64,000 nucleotides of DNA from Planococcus liqunii. GTDB taxonomy: Bacteria; Bacillota; Bacilli; Bacillales_A; Planococcaceae. This document shows, piece by piece, positions 1 to 8,713 of this stretch. The notes beneath the pieces were generated by a model. It did no database searches and was not told the origin of the DNA. It saw only the letters and a list, made by a program, of their open reading frames with translations. Position numbers and translations under genes: made by a program. How positions within the stretch are numbered: position 1 is the first letter of the stretch; every line of letters begins with the position of its first letter. The stretch covers positions 1,240,001 through 1,304,000 of the forward strand of contig NZ_CP129238.1 in assembly GCF_030413595.1 (NCBI RefSeq), in the 5' to 3' direction.

Positions 1-390
1 GTCCAAAGCAGCGGAGTTGACTTGACTGGCTTATTGACGGAAGAGACACTGTTCGCTGTATTCAACGAATTGCCGATTGGCAGCTTTTTGTCAGTAATTG
101 CCATTGTGCTGATTGCAGTATTCTTTGTCACATCAGCCGACTCGGCTACTTTTGTGCTAGGGATGCAATCGACCAACGGCTCGCTGAATCCGGCCAATTC
201 GGTTAAAATCTCGTGGGGAGTATCCCAGTCGCTGATCGCGGTGATTTTACTGTCAACCGGCGGGCTTGGAGCACTTCAAACGGCCTTGATCATTGCCGCT
301 TTCCCGTTCTCGTTCATCATGTTGTTGATGATGGGATCGTTCTACAAATCAATCAGCCTGGAATACCGGGCCATCAAACGCAAACGCTAA
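1..390 (+). CDS. BCCT-family glycine betaine/choline transporter, C-terminal part
   Basis: This reading frame is open from the first base, so the gene starts upstream of the window and only the last 129 codons are present. It holds about three hydrophobic segments and the stretch [15 protein letters not shown], typical of the late transmembrane helices of betaine/carnitine/choline transporters such as OpuD and BetL. The family imports quaternary-ammonium osmolytes with sodium or protons for osmoprotection. The tail is short and basic (YRAIKRKR) rather than a long regulatory extension. A strong terminator follows directly. The exact substrate cannot be told from this fragment. Confidence 0.9.
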   Translation, partial: VQSSGVDLTGLLTEETLFAVFNELPIGSFLSVIAIVLIAVFFVTSADSATFVLGMQSTNGSLNPANSVKISWGVSQSLIAVILLSTGGLGALQTALIIAAFPFSFIMLLMMGSFYKSISLEYRAIKRKR

Positions 391-414
391 AACCGCCGCT
401 TCGGCGGTTTTTTT
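391..414 (+). terminator. Rho-independent terminator after the BCCT gene
   Basis: The hairpin AACCGCCGC-TTCG-GCGGTT is followed by a run of T and begins immediately after the stop codon of the BCCT gene. Confidence 0.9.
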
Positions 415-468
415 GTGTGAAAAGAGGTACAATGGAGAGAGTGTTTGATGAAGGATGGAGGATTTACA

Positions 469-1392
469 ATGAATGAAAAACCACATGTATTATTAGTGGA
501 CGGCATGGCGCTCCTATTCCGTTCATTTTTCGCAACATCTGCAGTCGGGCAATATTTCCGGACAACGGAAGGCCTCGCAACAAACGGCGTCCAAGGATTT
601 GCGCGCCACGTGTTGGCGGCGAAAACGATGATGAAGCCGACGCATTTGGCCGTCTGCTGGGATATGGGCGCTCAGACTTTCCGTACCGACATGTTTGACG
701 GCTACAAAGCCAACCGTCCGGCGCCGCCGGAAGACATGCTGCACCAATTCGATTTGGCGAAGCAGGTATCCGAGCAGCTCGGCTGGAAAAATTACGGCGA
801 AAAGGGCATCGAAGCGGATGACTTTATCGGCTCGTTTACCAAACAGTGGAAAGGCGAAGCAGATTTCACGATTATGACCGGCGATAAAGATATGCTGCAG
901 CTGTTGAACCCCTCAGTAAAGATCGCGTTCATGAAAAAAGGCTTCCACATTTATGATGTCTATACAGAAGGCCGCTTTAAAGAAGAGTATGGCATTGAAC
1001 CGGCGCAGTTTGCAGACGTGAAAGCGTTTATGGGAGACGCGAGCGACGGCTATCCGGGCGTGAAAGGAATCGGGCCGAAGACTGCACTGCAGCTGATCCA
1101 AAAATATGGGTCGACTGACGGGGTGCTCGAAGCGATTGAGGAATTGAAACCGGCCCAAAAGAAAAAGATAGAAGAGCATAAGGATATGCTGCTGCTATCT
1201 AAAGAGCTGGCGGTTATTAAATGCGATATTCCGCTCGACGTGTCGCTGGATGAAATTTTAGTTCCCAACTACACAAACGACATGGTTCAGCTGTTTGACG
1301 AGCAGGAATTAAAACTGCTCGCCCGCCAATTGGAGAAAAGCATCATTCCGGAATCGTCACCGTTTGACCGGATAGATCCGTACGAACGATAA
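469..1392 (+). CDS. ypcP: 5'-3' exonuclease / flap endonuclease, YpcP type
   Basis: A 307-aa stand-alone 5' nuclease of the family related to the N-terminal domain of DNA polymerase I. It opens with VLLVDGMALLFR (first metal-binding Asp), and carries GIEADDFIGS and ITGDKDMLQL-like acidic motifs plus the helix-hairpin-helix segment GDASDGYPGVKGIGPKTA. Such enzymes remove RNA primers and flaps during lagging-strand synthesis and repair. The ATG at 469 is chosen because GGAGG ends seven bases upstream; a TTG/ATG pair at 445-448 has no such site. The last 36 bases overlap the convergent gene at 1357-1875, and its terminator lies inside that gene. Confidence 0.9.
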   Translation: MNEKPHVLLVDGMALLFRSFFATSAVGQYFRTTEGLATNGVQGFARHVLAAKTMMKPTHLAVCWDMGAQTFRTDMFDGYKANRPAPPEDMLHQFDLAKQVSEQLGWKNYGEKGIEADDFIGSFTKQWKGEADFTIMTGDKDMLQLLNPSVKIAFMKKGFHIYDVYTEGRFKEEYGIEPAQFADVKAFMGDASDGYPGVKGIGPKTALQLIQKYGSTDGVLEAIEELKPAQKKKIEEHKDMLLLSKELAVIKCDIPLDVSLDEILVPNYTNDMVQLFDEQELKLLARQLEKSIIPESSPFDRIDPYER

Positions 1393-1875
1393 TACGTGCT
1401 GATTTTGAAGATAAGAAACCGCCTGCACTTTGCTGGGGCGGTTTCTTTTTCCGTTATCGTGGATGAAAAGGATAATGTCACCATCTTTTTCCTCATATCC
1501 AATCAGCGGTACCCAGTGGTAGTTGTATAGCGGTTTTGAAAACCAGCGAAATGAAAACCAGCGGTCGAACTTCATGGCGAGCGGACGCCCGGCACGAAGT
1601 TCCGTTTTAACAGCATCAAGCGACCGGATCTTTTCGATGTGGTAACGCTGGCCTGTGATTTTCTTGAACTTGCGGACCAGCCGCCATGTGAACAAACCGA
1701 TGGATGTCGTACCGAGGAGACTATAAAGCTGATTAATTCCATAATCGATTTGTTCATGATGGTTTAAAATCGCCGCAATCGTTGTCGGTCCGCATGCGGA
1801 TCCTTGTTTTTTAGGATCGACGGCTGCATCGTATTGGGATTTGCCTTCAAATGGAAGTAGAATTTTCAGCTTCAA
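1357..1875 (-). CDS. C39-like (papain-fold) peptidase family protein
   Basis: A 172-aa protein with the features of the peptidase_C39-like fold: an N-terminal QGSACGPTTIAAIL segment that would supply the catalytic Cys (CGPT), and later NYHWVPLIGYEE plus IHDNG that would supply the His and Asp. No signal peptide or ABC domain is present, so it resembles the small stand-alone C39-like proteins of Bacillales rather than bacteriocin processing transporters. Substrate and role are unknown. Its 3' end overlaps ypcP on the other strand by 36 bases, so the two transcripts are complementary at their ends. An RBS (GGAGGT) precedes the ATG. Confidence 0.65.
   Translation of the reverse strand: MKLKILLPFEGKSQYDAAVDPKKQGSACGPTTIAAILNHHEQIDYGINQLYSLLGTTSIGLFTWRLVRKFKKITGQRYHIEKIRSLDAVKTELRAGRPLAMKFDRWFSFRWFSKPLYNYHWVPLIGYEEKDGDIILFIHDNGKRNRPSKVQAVSYLQNQHVLSFVRIYPVKR
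1413..1450 (+). terminator. Terminator of ypcP embedded in the opposite gene
   Basis: AAGAAACCGCC pairs with GGCGGTTTCTT over a 13-base loop and is followed by TTT on the plus strand. The whole hairpin lies within the C-terminal coding part of the convergent C39-like gene. Confidence 0.7.
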
Positions 1876-1905
1876 GACCTCCCAAAAAAGATTCAGTGGC
1901 GGCTG

Positions 1906-2370
1906 TTAAATGGAATACAGAGATTTCTCGCTTTCTGCAAGCAATTTTTTCAGAGCTGCCCGGAACGTATTGAACACTTCCAGCTCGACCTGGATGCCGG
2001 CATGGACGATTTCACGCACGAAACGCGGATTGAAGCCGACATAAATCGGCCGGATGCCCATCAGTTTGATGGCGCTGTTCAACTGGGCCAGCTCGCTGGC
2101 CAGTTCGTTGTAGTCGAATTTCTCGACGTATTCGACACGCACGCCGGTAAAGTCAAAAACGACGCATTGTGTATCCCGGTGTTCTGCGGCATACTGAAGT
2201 ACTTTCGTCCGGATCGTTTCGAAGCGGTCACGGAAAATAAATCCGGCAATCGGAACCAGGATGGTTTCCGGTACAATTGACGGAATGATGGGCGCTGACA
2301 TATTGTGAATCACATTTTCATAATGCAAAACCAATTCTTTTAACTCTTTAATTTCTTGCGATGAATCCAT
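1906..2370 (-). CDS. STAS-domain protein resembling the RsbR C-terminus
   Basis: A 154-aa protein: a short N-terminal helix (residues 1-25) and one STAS domain. PETILVPIAGFI, VVFDFTGVRV and IRPIYVGFNPRFVREIVHAGI follow the pattern of RsbR-family stressosome proteins. There is no N-terminal globin-like or LOV sensor. The two threonines phosphorylated in B. subtilis RsbR (in the DT segment after the ITGV strand, and in the AQT segment) appear here as EK near residue 84 and RE near residue 120, so it may not be controlled by RsbT-type phosphorylation. An RBS AGAGGTG precedes the start. The partner is unknown. Confidence 0.75.
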   Translation of the reverse strand: MDSSQEIKELKELVLHYENVIHNMSAPIIPSIVPETILVPIAGFIFRDRFETIRTKVLQYAAEHRDTQCVVFDFTGVRVEYVEKFDYNELASELAQLNSAIKLMGIRPIYVGFNPRFVREIVHAGIQVELEVFNTFRAALKKLLAESEKSLYSI

Positions 2371-2411
2371 AAAGACACCTCTATCTGTATTATTGATATC
2401 TATTATAACGC

Positions 2412-2440
2412 AAAAAAGAAATAGGCTGGGCCTATTTCTT
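2412..2440 (-). terminator. Terminator of the thioredoxin-like gene
   Basis: On the minus strand AAGAAATAGGC and GCCTATTTCTT pair over a three-base loop, followed by TTTTTT. One arm overlaps the stop codon of the gene ending at 2432. Confidence 0.8.
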
Positions 2441-2752
2441 TTGGTTTGCTAAAAACTCTGTGACAGATTCCGGCGTTTTTGCATTTGCACTATGAAGATG
2501 CGCTTTTTTCTCGCCTTTTTCAAAAATCAATAAGCTTGGAATGCCCATGACTTCGTATTTCTCAGCAAGCTCTGGCAACTCGTCGCGGTTCACATCGAAC
2601 CATTTGTAATCATTATATTCTTCCATAATCGGATCGATGAACATATCCATCCGCGTGCAATCCGGGCACCAGCCTGCTTGAAATTTGACGATGACTGGCT
2701 CTGTTCCTTCAATTACTTCTTTGAACTGTTCAGTGGATGTAATAGGTTTCAT
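2432..2752 (-). CDS. Thioredoxin-like protein (YtpP type)
   Basis: A 106-aa single-domain thioredoxin-fold protein. The active site is WCPDC (about residues 28-32) instead of the classical WCGPC, and the cis-proline loop is VMGIPSLLIF. The WCPDC form is seen in the small Bacillus YtpP-like proteins. There is no signal peptide, so it should act in the cytoplasm as a thiol-disulfide oxidoreductase; its client is unknown. A GGAGGAG ribosome site precedes the ATG. It is divergent from fadN, with a 206-bp spacer carrying the fad promoter and operator. Confidence 0.8.
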   Translation of the reverse strand: MKPITSTEQFKEVIEGTEPVIVKFQAGWCPDCTRMDMFIDPIMEEYNDYKWFDVNRDELPELAEKYEVMGIPSLLIFEKGEKKAHLHSANAKTPESVTEFLANQKK

Positions 2753-2873
2753 AAAATCTCCTCCTAAATGTCTCTTACTCAGTTTACAATGGCGCCCAGG
2801 TTTCGTGAAGAGATTGAACTTGAAGGAAAGAATATTTTTTAACGATTAAATATTGCGAAAACAACAAAAATAA

Positions 2874-2903
2874 TTTACACTAAGGACATAGAGAAGGTTC
2901 TAT
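2874..2903 (+). promoter_or_regulatory. SigmaA-type promoter of fadNAE
   Basis: TTTACA (2874-2879) and TTCTAT (2898-2903) are separated by 18 bases. The predicted start, about base 2910, lies just before the FadR-type operator. Confidence 0.55.
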
Positions 2904-2919
2904 TTTTTTAAGCTGAAAA

Positions 2920-2937
2920 TGAATGAGTGTTCATTCA
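2920..2937 (+). promoter_or_regulatory. FadR-type operator of the fad genes
   Basis: TGAATGA-GTGT-TCATTCA is a perfect 7-bp inverted repeat with a 4-bp spacer. It matches the known B. subtilis FadR (YsiA) consensus TGAATGAMTANTCATTCA in both arms and in spacing. It lies between the promoter and the ribosome site of fadN, where a bound repressor would block transcription until long-chain acyl-CoA releases it. Confidence 0.85.
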
Positions 2938-2958
2938 AAAAATGAGGAGGGTTTTTCA

Positions 2959-5343
2959 TTGGCTTACCAAATTAAAAAAGCAGCGGTGCTTGGTTCCGGT
3001 GTCATGGGTTCAGGAATCGCAGCACATCTTGCAAATATAGGGATTCCGGTGTTATTGCTGGATATTGTCCCGCGTGAGTTATCGAAAGAAGAAGAGGCAA
3101 AAGGGTTGTCGTTGGAACATCCACAAGTGAGAAACCGCATTGCATCGACTTCGGTTCAAAAGTTGCTGAAGCAAAAACCGGCTCCGCTGGCTGCTAAAAA
3201 GAACTTGCAGCTAATTACACCGGGAAACCTGGAAGACGATTTGAATAAATTAAAAGACGTCGATTGGATCATCGAAGTGATTGTTGAAAACTTGGATGTT
3301 AAAAAATCACTTTACGAAAAAATCGACGCAGTGAGAACACCGGGCACAATTATTTCATCCAATACATCCGGCATCAGCATTAACGCAATGGCAGAAGGCC
3401 GTTCGGAAGATTTCGGGAAGCATTTCCTGGGCACGCATTTCTTCAATCCGCCGCGTTATTTAAAATTATTGGAAGTGATTCCGGCGAATACGACGGCTCC
3501 GGAAGTGCTCCAGTTTATGACGGAATTCGGTGAAGACCGCCTTGGCAAAGGCGTTGTAATTGCAAAAGACACACCAAACTTCATTGCAAACCGCATCGGT
3601 ACTTACGGGCTGCTGGTGACATTGCGTGAAATGCAAAACCGTGGCTATTCCATCGGCGAAGTGGATTCGGTGACCGGTCCTTTAATCGGCCGCCCGAAAT
3701 CCGCAACATTCCGCACCTTGGACGTTGTCGGCCTTGATACATTCATGCATGTAGCAAAAAACGTTTACGACCAGACTTCAGGCGAAGAACAAAAAGTGTT
3801 CGAAGTGCCTGAATTTATGAAAAAGATGGTGGAAAACGGTTGGATCGGTGCAAAATCAGGACAGGGGTTCTTCTTGAAAAAAGATAAAGACATCCTGGAA
3901 CTCGATCCGGAAACAATGGAATACCGCCCAGCCGGAAAATTGAAAACGCCTTCACAAGAAATTGCGAAACAGCAAAAAGGTTTAGCAGCAAAAGTGAAAA
4001 CCCTGACTTACGCGGATGACCGTACAGGAGAGCTTTTGTGGAGCATCCTTTCACCGACGCTTCTATACTCTGCACAGCTGACGGGCGAAATCGCAGACGA
4101 CATTGTTGCCATCGACAATGCTATGAAGTGGGGCTTCGGCTGGGAACAAGGGCCGTTTGAGACATGGGACGCAATTGGTGTCCAAAAGTCCGTTGAGAAA
4201 ATGAAAGAAGCAGGCTATGAAATTCCGGCATTCGTCCAAAGCCTGCTCGATAGCGGCAACGAAAGCTTTTATAAAGAAGAAAACGGCGATTTGCATTTCT
4301 TCAACGGCACAGACTATGAGCCGGTACCGGTCAACGAAAAAGCGATTGACTTGAAACGCTATAAGAAAAAGCACGGTGTGTTGAAGTCGAATTCAGGCGC
4401 CAGCTTGATTGACCTTGGAGATGGCATCTTGCTGCTGGAATTCCACTCGCGTTCAAATGCAATCGGACTCGACATTATGCAATTGATCAACTATTCGGTA
4501 GAGGAAGTTGAAAAGAATTACAAAGGGCTTGTCATCGGCAACCAGGCGAAGAACTTCTGTGTCGGTGCGAACCTTGGCATGATTTTGATGGAAGCGCAGG
4601 ACGACAACATCTTCGAACTGGATTTCACGATCAAAACTTTCCAGAATGCCTTGATGAAAATCAAATACAGCTCAAAACCGGTAGTCGTGGCGCCATTTGG
4701 CATGACACTGGGCGGCGGGGCGGAAGTGGCGCTGCATGCAGCACACATCCAGGCTTCGATGGAAACGTATATGGGCTTAGTGGAAGCGGGCGTCGGCTTG
4801 ATTCCGGGCGGCGGCGGAAACAAAGAGCTTTACATCAAGCATTTGAAAGGCTTGCCGAACGGCGTAACAGTGGATTACCAGAATATCGCCAGCAATGTGT
4901 TTGAATCGATTGCTATGGCAAAAGTATCGACTTCCGCAGAAGAGGCGCGCGAAAACAACTTCTTGAATTTCACAGATGGCATCAGCGTCAACAGCGACCA
5001 TTTGATTTACGATGCAAAACAGGCAGCCCTTGCTTTATACGAAAATGGCTATCAGGCGCCGATTCGCGAAAAAGTGCCGGTTACCGGTGAACCTGGATAT
5101 GCGACGCTCCTTCTCGGGGCAGAAGGCATGCACATCTCAGGCTATATTTCCGAATACGACTTGAAAATCGCCAAAAAGCTGGCATTTGTCTTATCCGGCG
5201 GCAAACTGCCATACGGTACGAAAGTAGACGAGCAGTACTTGCTGGATTTGGAGCGCGAAGCTTTCCTGAGTTTGGTGGCGAAGCCGAAAACACAGCAGCG
5301 GATGCAGCATATGCTGGTTAAAGGCAAACCGCTGCGCAACTAA
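2959..5343 (+). CDS. fadN: 3-hydroxyacyl-CoA dehydrogenase / enoyl-CoA hydratase FadN
   Basis: A 794-aa bifunctional beta-oxidation enzyme. The N-terminal part is a 3-hydroxyacyl-CoA dehydrogenase with an NAD-binding GSGVMGSGIAAHLA loop and the HFFNPPRYLKLLEVI segment. The C-terminal part is a crotonase fold with PFGMTLGGGAEVALHA and GLIPGGGG. The start is TTG at 2959, eight bases after GAGGAGG; an in-frame ATG at 2923 lies inside the operator, upstream of that ribosome site, and is unlikely to be used. Length agrees with B. subtilis FadN (about 790 aa). It leads a fadN-fadA-fadE cluster. Confidence 0.93.
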   Translation: MAYQIKKAAVLGSGVMGSGIAAHLANIGIPVLLLDIVPRELSKEEEAKGLSLEHPQVRNRIASTSVQKLLKQKPAPLAAKKNLQLITPGNLEDDLNKLKDVDWIIEVIVENLDVKKSLYEKIDAVRTPGTIISSNTSGISINAMAEGRSEDFGKHFLGTHFFNPPRYLKLLEVIPANTTAPEVLQFMTEFGEDRLGKGVVIAKDTPNFIANRIGTYGLLVTLREMQNRGYSIGEVDSVTGPLIGRPKSATFRTLDVVGLDTFMHVAKNVYDQTSGEEQKVFEVPEFMKKMVENGWIGAKSGQGFFLKKDKDILELDPETMEYRPAGKLKTPSQEIAKQQKGLAAKVKTLTYADDRTGELLWSILSPTLLYSAQLTGEIADDIVAIDNAMKWGFGWEQGPFETWDAIGVQKSVEKMKEAGYEIPAFVQSLLDSGNESFYKEENGDLHFFNGTDYEPVPVNEKAIDLKRYKKKHGVLKSNSGASLIDLGDGILLLEFHSRSNAIGLDIMQLINYSVEEVEKNYKGLVIGNQAKNFCVGANLGMILMEAQDDNIFELDFTIKTFQNALMKIKYSSKPVVVAPFGMTLGGGAEVALHAAHIQASMETYMGLVEAGVGLIPGGGGNKELYIKHLKGLPNGVTVDYQNIASNVFESIAMAKVSTSAEEARENNFLNFTDGISVNSDHLIYDAKQAALALYENGYQAPIREKVPVTGEPGYATLLLGAEGMHISGYISEYDLKIAKKLAFVLSGGKLPYGTKVDEQYLLDLEREAFLSLVAKPKTQQRMQHMLVKGKPLRN

Positions 5344-5371
5344 CCGAAAGATATTAGAGGAGGAGAAACAG

Positions 5372-6547
5372 ATGCGCGAAGCAGTAATCGTGGCCGGGGC
5401 CAGAACCCCGGTCGGAAAAGCGAAAAAAGGTTCTCTTGCAACTGTGCGCCCGGATGATTTCGGCGCCTTGGTTGTACGTGAAGCATTAAACCGGGCAGGC
5501 GGCTATGACGGCCCGATAGATGATTTGATTATGGGATGTGCCATGCCGGAAGCGGAGCAAGGCATGAACATTGCGCGCAATATCGGTGCATTGGCAGGAT
5601 TGCCGGAAACCGTTTCGGCCGTAACGGTCAACCGTTTCTGTTCATCAGGCCTTCAGTCGATTGCTTATGCAGCTGAACGGATTATGGTCGGCTCAGCAGA
5701 AGCTATTATTGCAGGCGGCGTTGAATCGATGAGCATGGTGCCGATGATGGGCAATGTCATCCGTCCGAACGCGAAATTGGCAGAAACTGCGCCCCAGTAC
5801 TACATGAGCATGGGCCATACGGCAGAACAAGTGGCAACCCAATACGGCGTCAGCCGGGAAGACCAGGATGCATTTGCTGTCCGCTCCCATGAAAAAGCGG
5901 CTGCAGCCATTGCAGCCGGCAAATTCGATGAAGAAATCGTGCCGGTCGAAGTGACGCAGCGTTTCGTCGATGACAACAACAAGTACCAGGAAAAAACCTT
6001 TACATTTGGGATGGATGAAGGCGTTCGCCACGGCACAAGCATCCAAACCTTGAACAAACTCCGCGCAGCTTTCTCAGCACGCGGAACCGTAACAGCCGGA
6101 AACTCTTCGCAGACATCTGACGGGGCTGCTGCACTGCTCGTCATGGACCGTGAAAAAGCGGAATCGCTTGGCTTAACGCCGATTGCAAAATTCCGTTCGT
6201 TCGCTACAGGCGGTGTACCGCCGGAAGTTATGGGCATCGGACCGATCGTCGCGATACCTAAAGCTTTGAAACTGGCTGGCCTGACCATTGACGATATCGA
6301 TGTATGGGAACTGAACGAAGCCTTCGCTTCCCAGTCATTAGGCGTTATCCGGCACTTGAATATCGACATCGACAAAGTGAACTTCAACGGCGGCGCCATC
6401 GCACTCGGCCACCCACTTGGTGCGACAGGCTCGATCTTGACGCTGAAAATGATGAGCGAATTGAAGCGCCAAGGAAAACAATTCGGCGTCGTCACGATGT
6501 GCATCGGCGGCGGGATGGGCGCAGCCGGCGTATTTGAAATGCTATAA
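5372..6547 (+). CDS. fadA: Acetyl-CoA acyltransferase (3-ketoacyl-CoA thiolase) FadA
   Basis: A 391-aa thiolase that cleaves 3-ketoacyl-CoA with CoA at the last step of beta-oxidation. The nucleophile Cys90 is in NRFCSSGLQS, the His347 motif is GHPLGATG, and Cys377 is in CIGGGMGAAG, all as in active thiolases. The gene starts 28 bases after fadN behind a strong AGAGGAGGAG site, so the two are surely co-transcribed and coupled under the FadR-type operator. Confidence 0.95.
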   Translation: MREAVIVAGARTPVGKAKKGSLATVRPDDFGALVVREALNRAGGYDGPIDDLIMGCAMPEAEQGMNIARNIGALAGLPETVSAVTVNRFCSSGLQSIAYAAERIMVGSAEAIIAGGVESMSMVPMMGNVIRPNAKLAETAPQYYMSMGHTAEQVATQYGVSREDQDAFAVRSHEKAAAAIAAGKFDEEIVPVEVTQRFVDDNNKYQEKTFTFGMDEGVRHGTSIQTLNKLRAAFSARGTVTAGNSSQTSDGAAALLVMDREKAESLGLTPIAKFRSFATGGVPPEVMGIGPIVAIPKALKLAGLTIDDIDVWELNEAFASQSLGVIRHLNIDIDKVNFNGGAIALGHPLGATGSILTLKMMSELKRQGKQFGVVTMCIGGGMGAAGVFEML

Positions 6548-6666
6548 GTTCGAAAAGTATATGATCTTTTCCTATAAACTGCTTCGGAGACACCGTCGCT
6601 AAATAAGCTTTATAAAAAGATATGATCTGTAAATTACTCTTTAACAAATAAAAGCTTAGATATGTA

Positions 6667-6773
6667 GTGAAACAGCGGAGACTCCCGCGGGATAGTGAAG
6701 TGCCGAAATCCACTCGGGCGCTAGCACGAGTTAGTTCGGCGCAAGCCCGCAGGAAAGCGGAGCTGTTTTACGT
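6667..6773. repeat. Structured intergenic repeat between fadA and fadE
   Basis: An element of about 105 bp with nested inverted repeats: outer AAACAGC (6670) with GCTGTTT (6762), then GCGGG with CCCGC, then GCCGAA (6702) with TTCGGC (6735), then ACTCG with CGAGT. The motif GCGGAGACTCCCGCGGGA resembles an abundant intergenic repeat that I recall from Bacillus-like genomes (GGAGACTCCTGCGGGA). It fills much of the 290-bp fadA-fadE gap and could act as an mRNA processing site or attenuator. Confidence 0.65.
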
Positions 6774-6837
6774 AATATCGAGTTAAGAATCAATATAGCT
6801 AAATCAAAACCTAACCACAAAACAGGAGGAATTCAAA

Positions 6838-8619
6838 ATGGCAGAATCAAAGACGTTGATCAAAGGCGGCAGTTTCTTAATTGAAGACGCAGATTTATCC
6901 CGCGTGTTTACACCAGAAGATTTCACGGAAGAGCATAAAATGATCGCGAAAACGACAGAGGATTACGTGAACACCGAAGTGCTTCCAGTCGTTGAAAAGC
7001 TTGAAAACCACGAGTTCGATCATTCGGTTCGATTATTGAAAACGGCAGGAGAGCTTGGGTTGCTCGGAGCGGATGTACCGGAACAATACGGCGGACTGGG
7101 CCTGGATAAAATCGCCTCTGCTTTGATTGCTGAAAAAATGTCTAAAGCAGGCGGATTCGGCATTACCCACGGCGCTCACGTCGGAATCGGTTCTTTGCCA
7201 ATCGTTTTGTTCGGAAACGAAGAACAAAAGCAAAAATACTTGCCGCGCCTAGCGACAGGTGAATTGATCGCAGCATATGCATTGACGGAGCCGAGCTCAG
7301 GGTCCGACGCCTTAGGTGCTAAAACAGTTGCGAAGCTGAACGAAGCGGGCACACATTACGTATTGAACGGCGAAAAACAATGGATCACAAATGCTGGATT
7401 TGCAGATGTCTTTATTGTGTATGCGAAAATTGACGGCGAAAAATTCTCAGCGTTTATCGTAGAACGCGCGTATGACGGCGTATCTGTCGGACCGGAAGAA
7501 AAGAAAATGGGGATCAAGTCGTCTTCAACACGGACATTGGTCTTGCAGGATGCAGTAGTGCCTGTGGAAAACTTGCTCGGCGAAGCTGGCCGCGGCCACG
7601 TCATCGCATTCAACATCTTGAACATCGGCCGTTACAAATTGGGTGTAGGCACAATCGGCGGCTCAAAACGTGCAATGGAAATTACGATTCCGTATACAAA
7701 CCAGCGCCAGCAGTTTAAAACACCAATTTCTTCTTTCAACTTAACACGTGAGAAATTGGCAACGATGGCTTCTCAATTATATGCACTTGAAAGCTCTGTT
7801 TACCGTACAGTGGGCTTGTTCGAAGACCGCATGAGCGGCTTTACAGAAGAAGAGCACGCCAACGGAAAACTAGTGGCGGATGCGATTGCAGAATTCGCTG
7901 TTGAATGTTCCATGAACAAATTCTTCGGCACAGAAACTTTGGATTACATCGTTGACGAAGGCGTTCAGCTGCACGGCGGTTACGGCTTCATGCAGGAATA
8001 TGAAATCGAGCGCGCTTACCGCGACTCCCGCATCAACCGGATCTTCGAAGGCACAAACGAAATCAACCGTTTGCTGGTGCCGGGCACCTTGCTGCGCAAA
8101 GCGATGAAAGGCGAGCTTCCGCTATTGCAGCACGCGCAGAAACTGCAGGAAGAGCTGTTGATGATGATGCCGGAAGAAATTGGCACGGAAGCATTGGCTC
8201 AAGAAAAATACTTGGTGAAAAACGCGAAGAAAATTGCTTTGCTGGCAGCGGGGCTTGCAGCTCAGACTTACGGAGCGAAAATTGAACAAGAACAGGAAGT
8301 GCTTGTCAATATTGCAGATATCGTAAGCAATGTGTTTGCAATGGAGTCTGCCGTGCTTCGTACAGAAAAAGCGATTGCTGCCTCTGGTGAAGAAAAAGCC
8401 CAGCAAAAATTGCTATACACCCAAATTTACTGCCAGGAAGCTTTCGATAAAATTGAAAAAGATGCAAAAGAAACATTGCTTGCTGCTGTAGAAGGCGACA
8501 ACCAGCGCATGATGCTTTCTGCACTTCGCAAATTGACTCGTTCGACTCCGTATAACGTTATTGCGAAAAAACGCGAAGCAGCTGTGAAATTAGTAGAAGT
8601 CGAAAAATATGTCGTGTAA
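6838..8619 (+). CDS. fadE: Acyl-CoA dehydrogenase FadE
   Basis: A 593-aa FAD-dependent acyl-CoA dehydrogenase for the first step of beta-oxidation. Visible are YALTEPSSGSDA (flavin/substrate loop), WITNAGFADVF and RINRIFEGTNEINR with the catalytic-type Glu. The length, longer than the 380-aa short-chain type, fits the very-long-chain-like FadE of Bacillus with an extra C-terminal helical domain (about residues 430-593). A strong AACAGGAGGA site precedes the ATG. It is separated from fadA by a structured repeat, so expression may differ from fadNA; a terminator follows. Confidence 0.94.
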   Translation: MAESKTLIKGGSFLIEDADLSRVFTPEDFTEEHKMIAKTTEDYVNTEVLPVVEKLENHEFDHSVRLLKTAGELGLLGADVPEQYGGLGLDKIASALIAEKMSKAGGFGITHGAHVGIGSLPIVLFGNEEQKQKYLPRLATGELIAAYALTEPSSGSDALGAKTVAKLNEAGTHYVLNGEKQWITNAGFADVFIVYAKIDGEKFSAFIVERAYDGVSVGPEEKKMGIKSSSTRTLVLQDAVVPVENLLGEAGRGHVIAFNILNIGRYKLGVGTIGGSKRAMEITIPYTNQRQQFKTPISSFNLTREKLATMASQLYALESSVYRTVGLFEDRMSGFTEEEHANGKLVADAIAEFAVECSMNKFFGTETLDYIVDEGVQLHGGYGFMQEYEIERAYRDSRINRIFEGTNEINRLLVPGTLLRKAMKGELPLLQHAQKLQEELLMMMPEEIGTEALAQEKYLVKNAKKIALLAAGLAAQTYGAKIEQEQEVLVNIADIVSNVFAMESAVLRTEKAIAASGEEKAQQKLLYTQIYCQEAFDKIEKDAKETLLAAVEGDNQRMMLSALRKLTRSTPYNVIAKKREAAVKLVEVEKYVV

Positions 8620-8631
8620 TGCTTCTTTTAC

Positions 8632-8660
8632 AAAACGCAGCCTTCGGGCTGCGTTTTTTT
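8632..8660 (+). terminator. Terminator of the fad cluster
   Basis: AAAACGCAG-CCTTCGGG-CTGCGTTTTTTT is a compact stem with a T run after fadE. Confidence 0.9.
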
Positions 8661-8713
8661 GCATCGACCAAAAAGGGCAACTTTGGTAAGCTTGGTTAAA
8701 AGGAGGTTTTACC

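Noticed and set aside
5800..6504. 234-codon frame on the minus strand inside fadA
   Set aside because: It is a shadow of the strong fadA frame, rich in Ser/Pro from reversed codons, and has no ribosome site.
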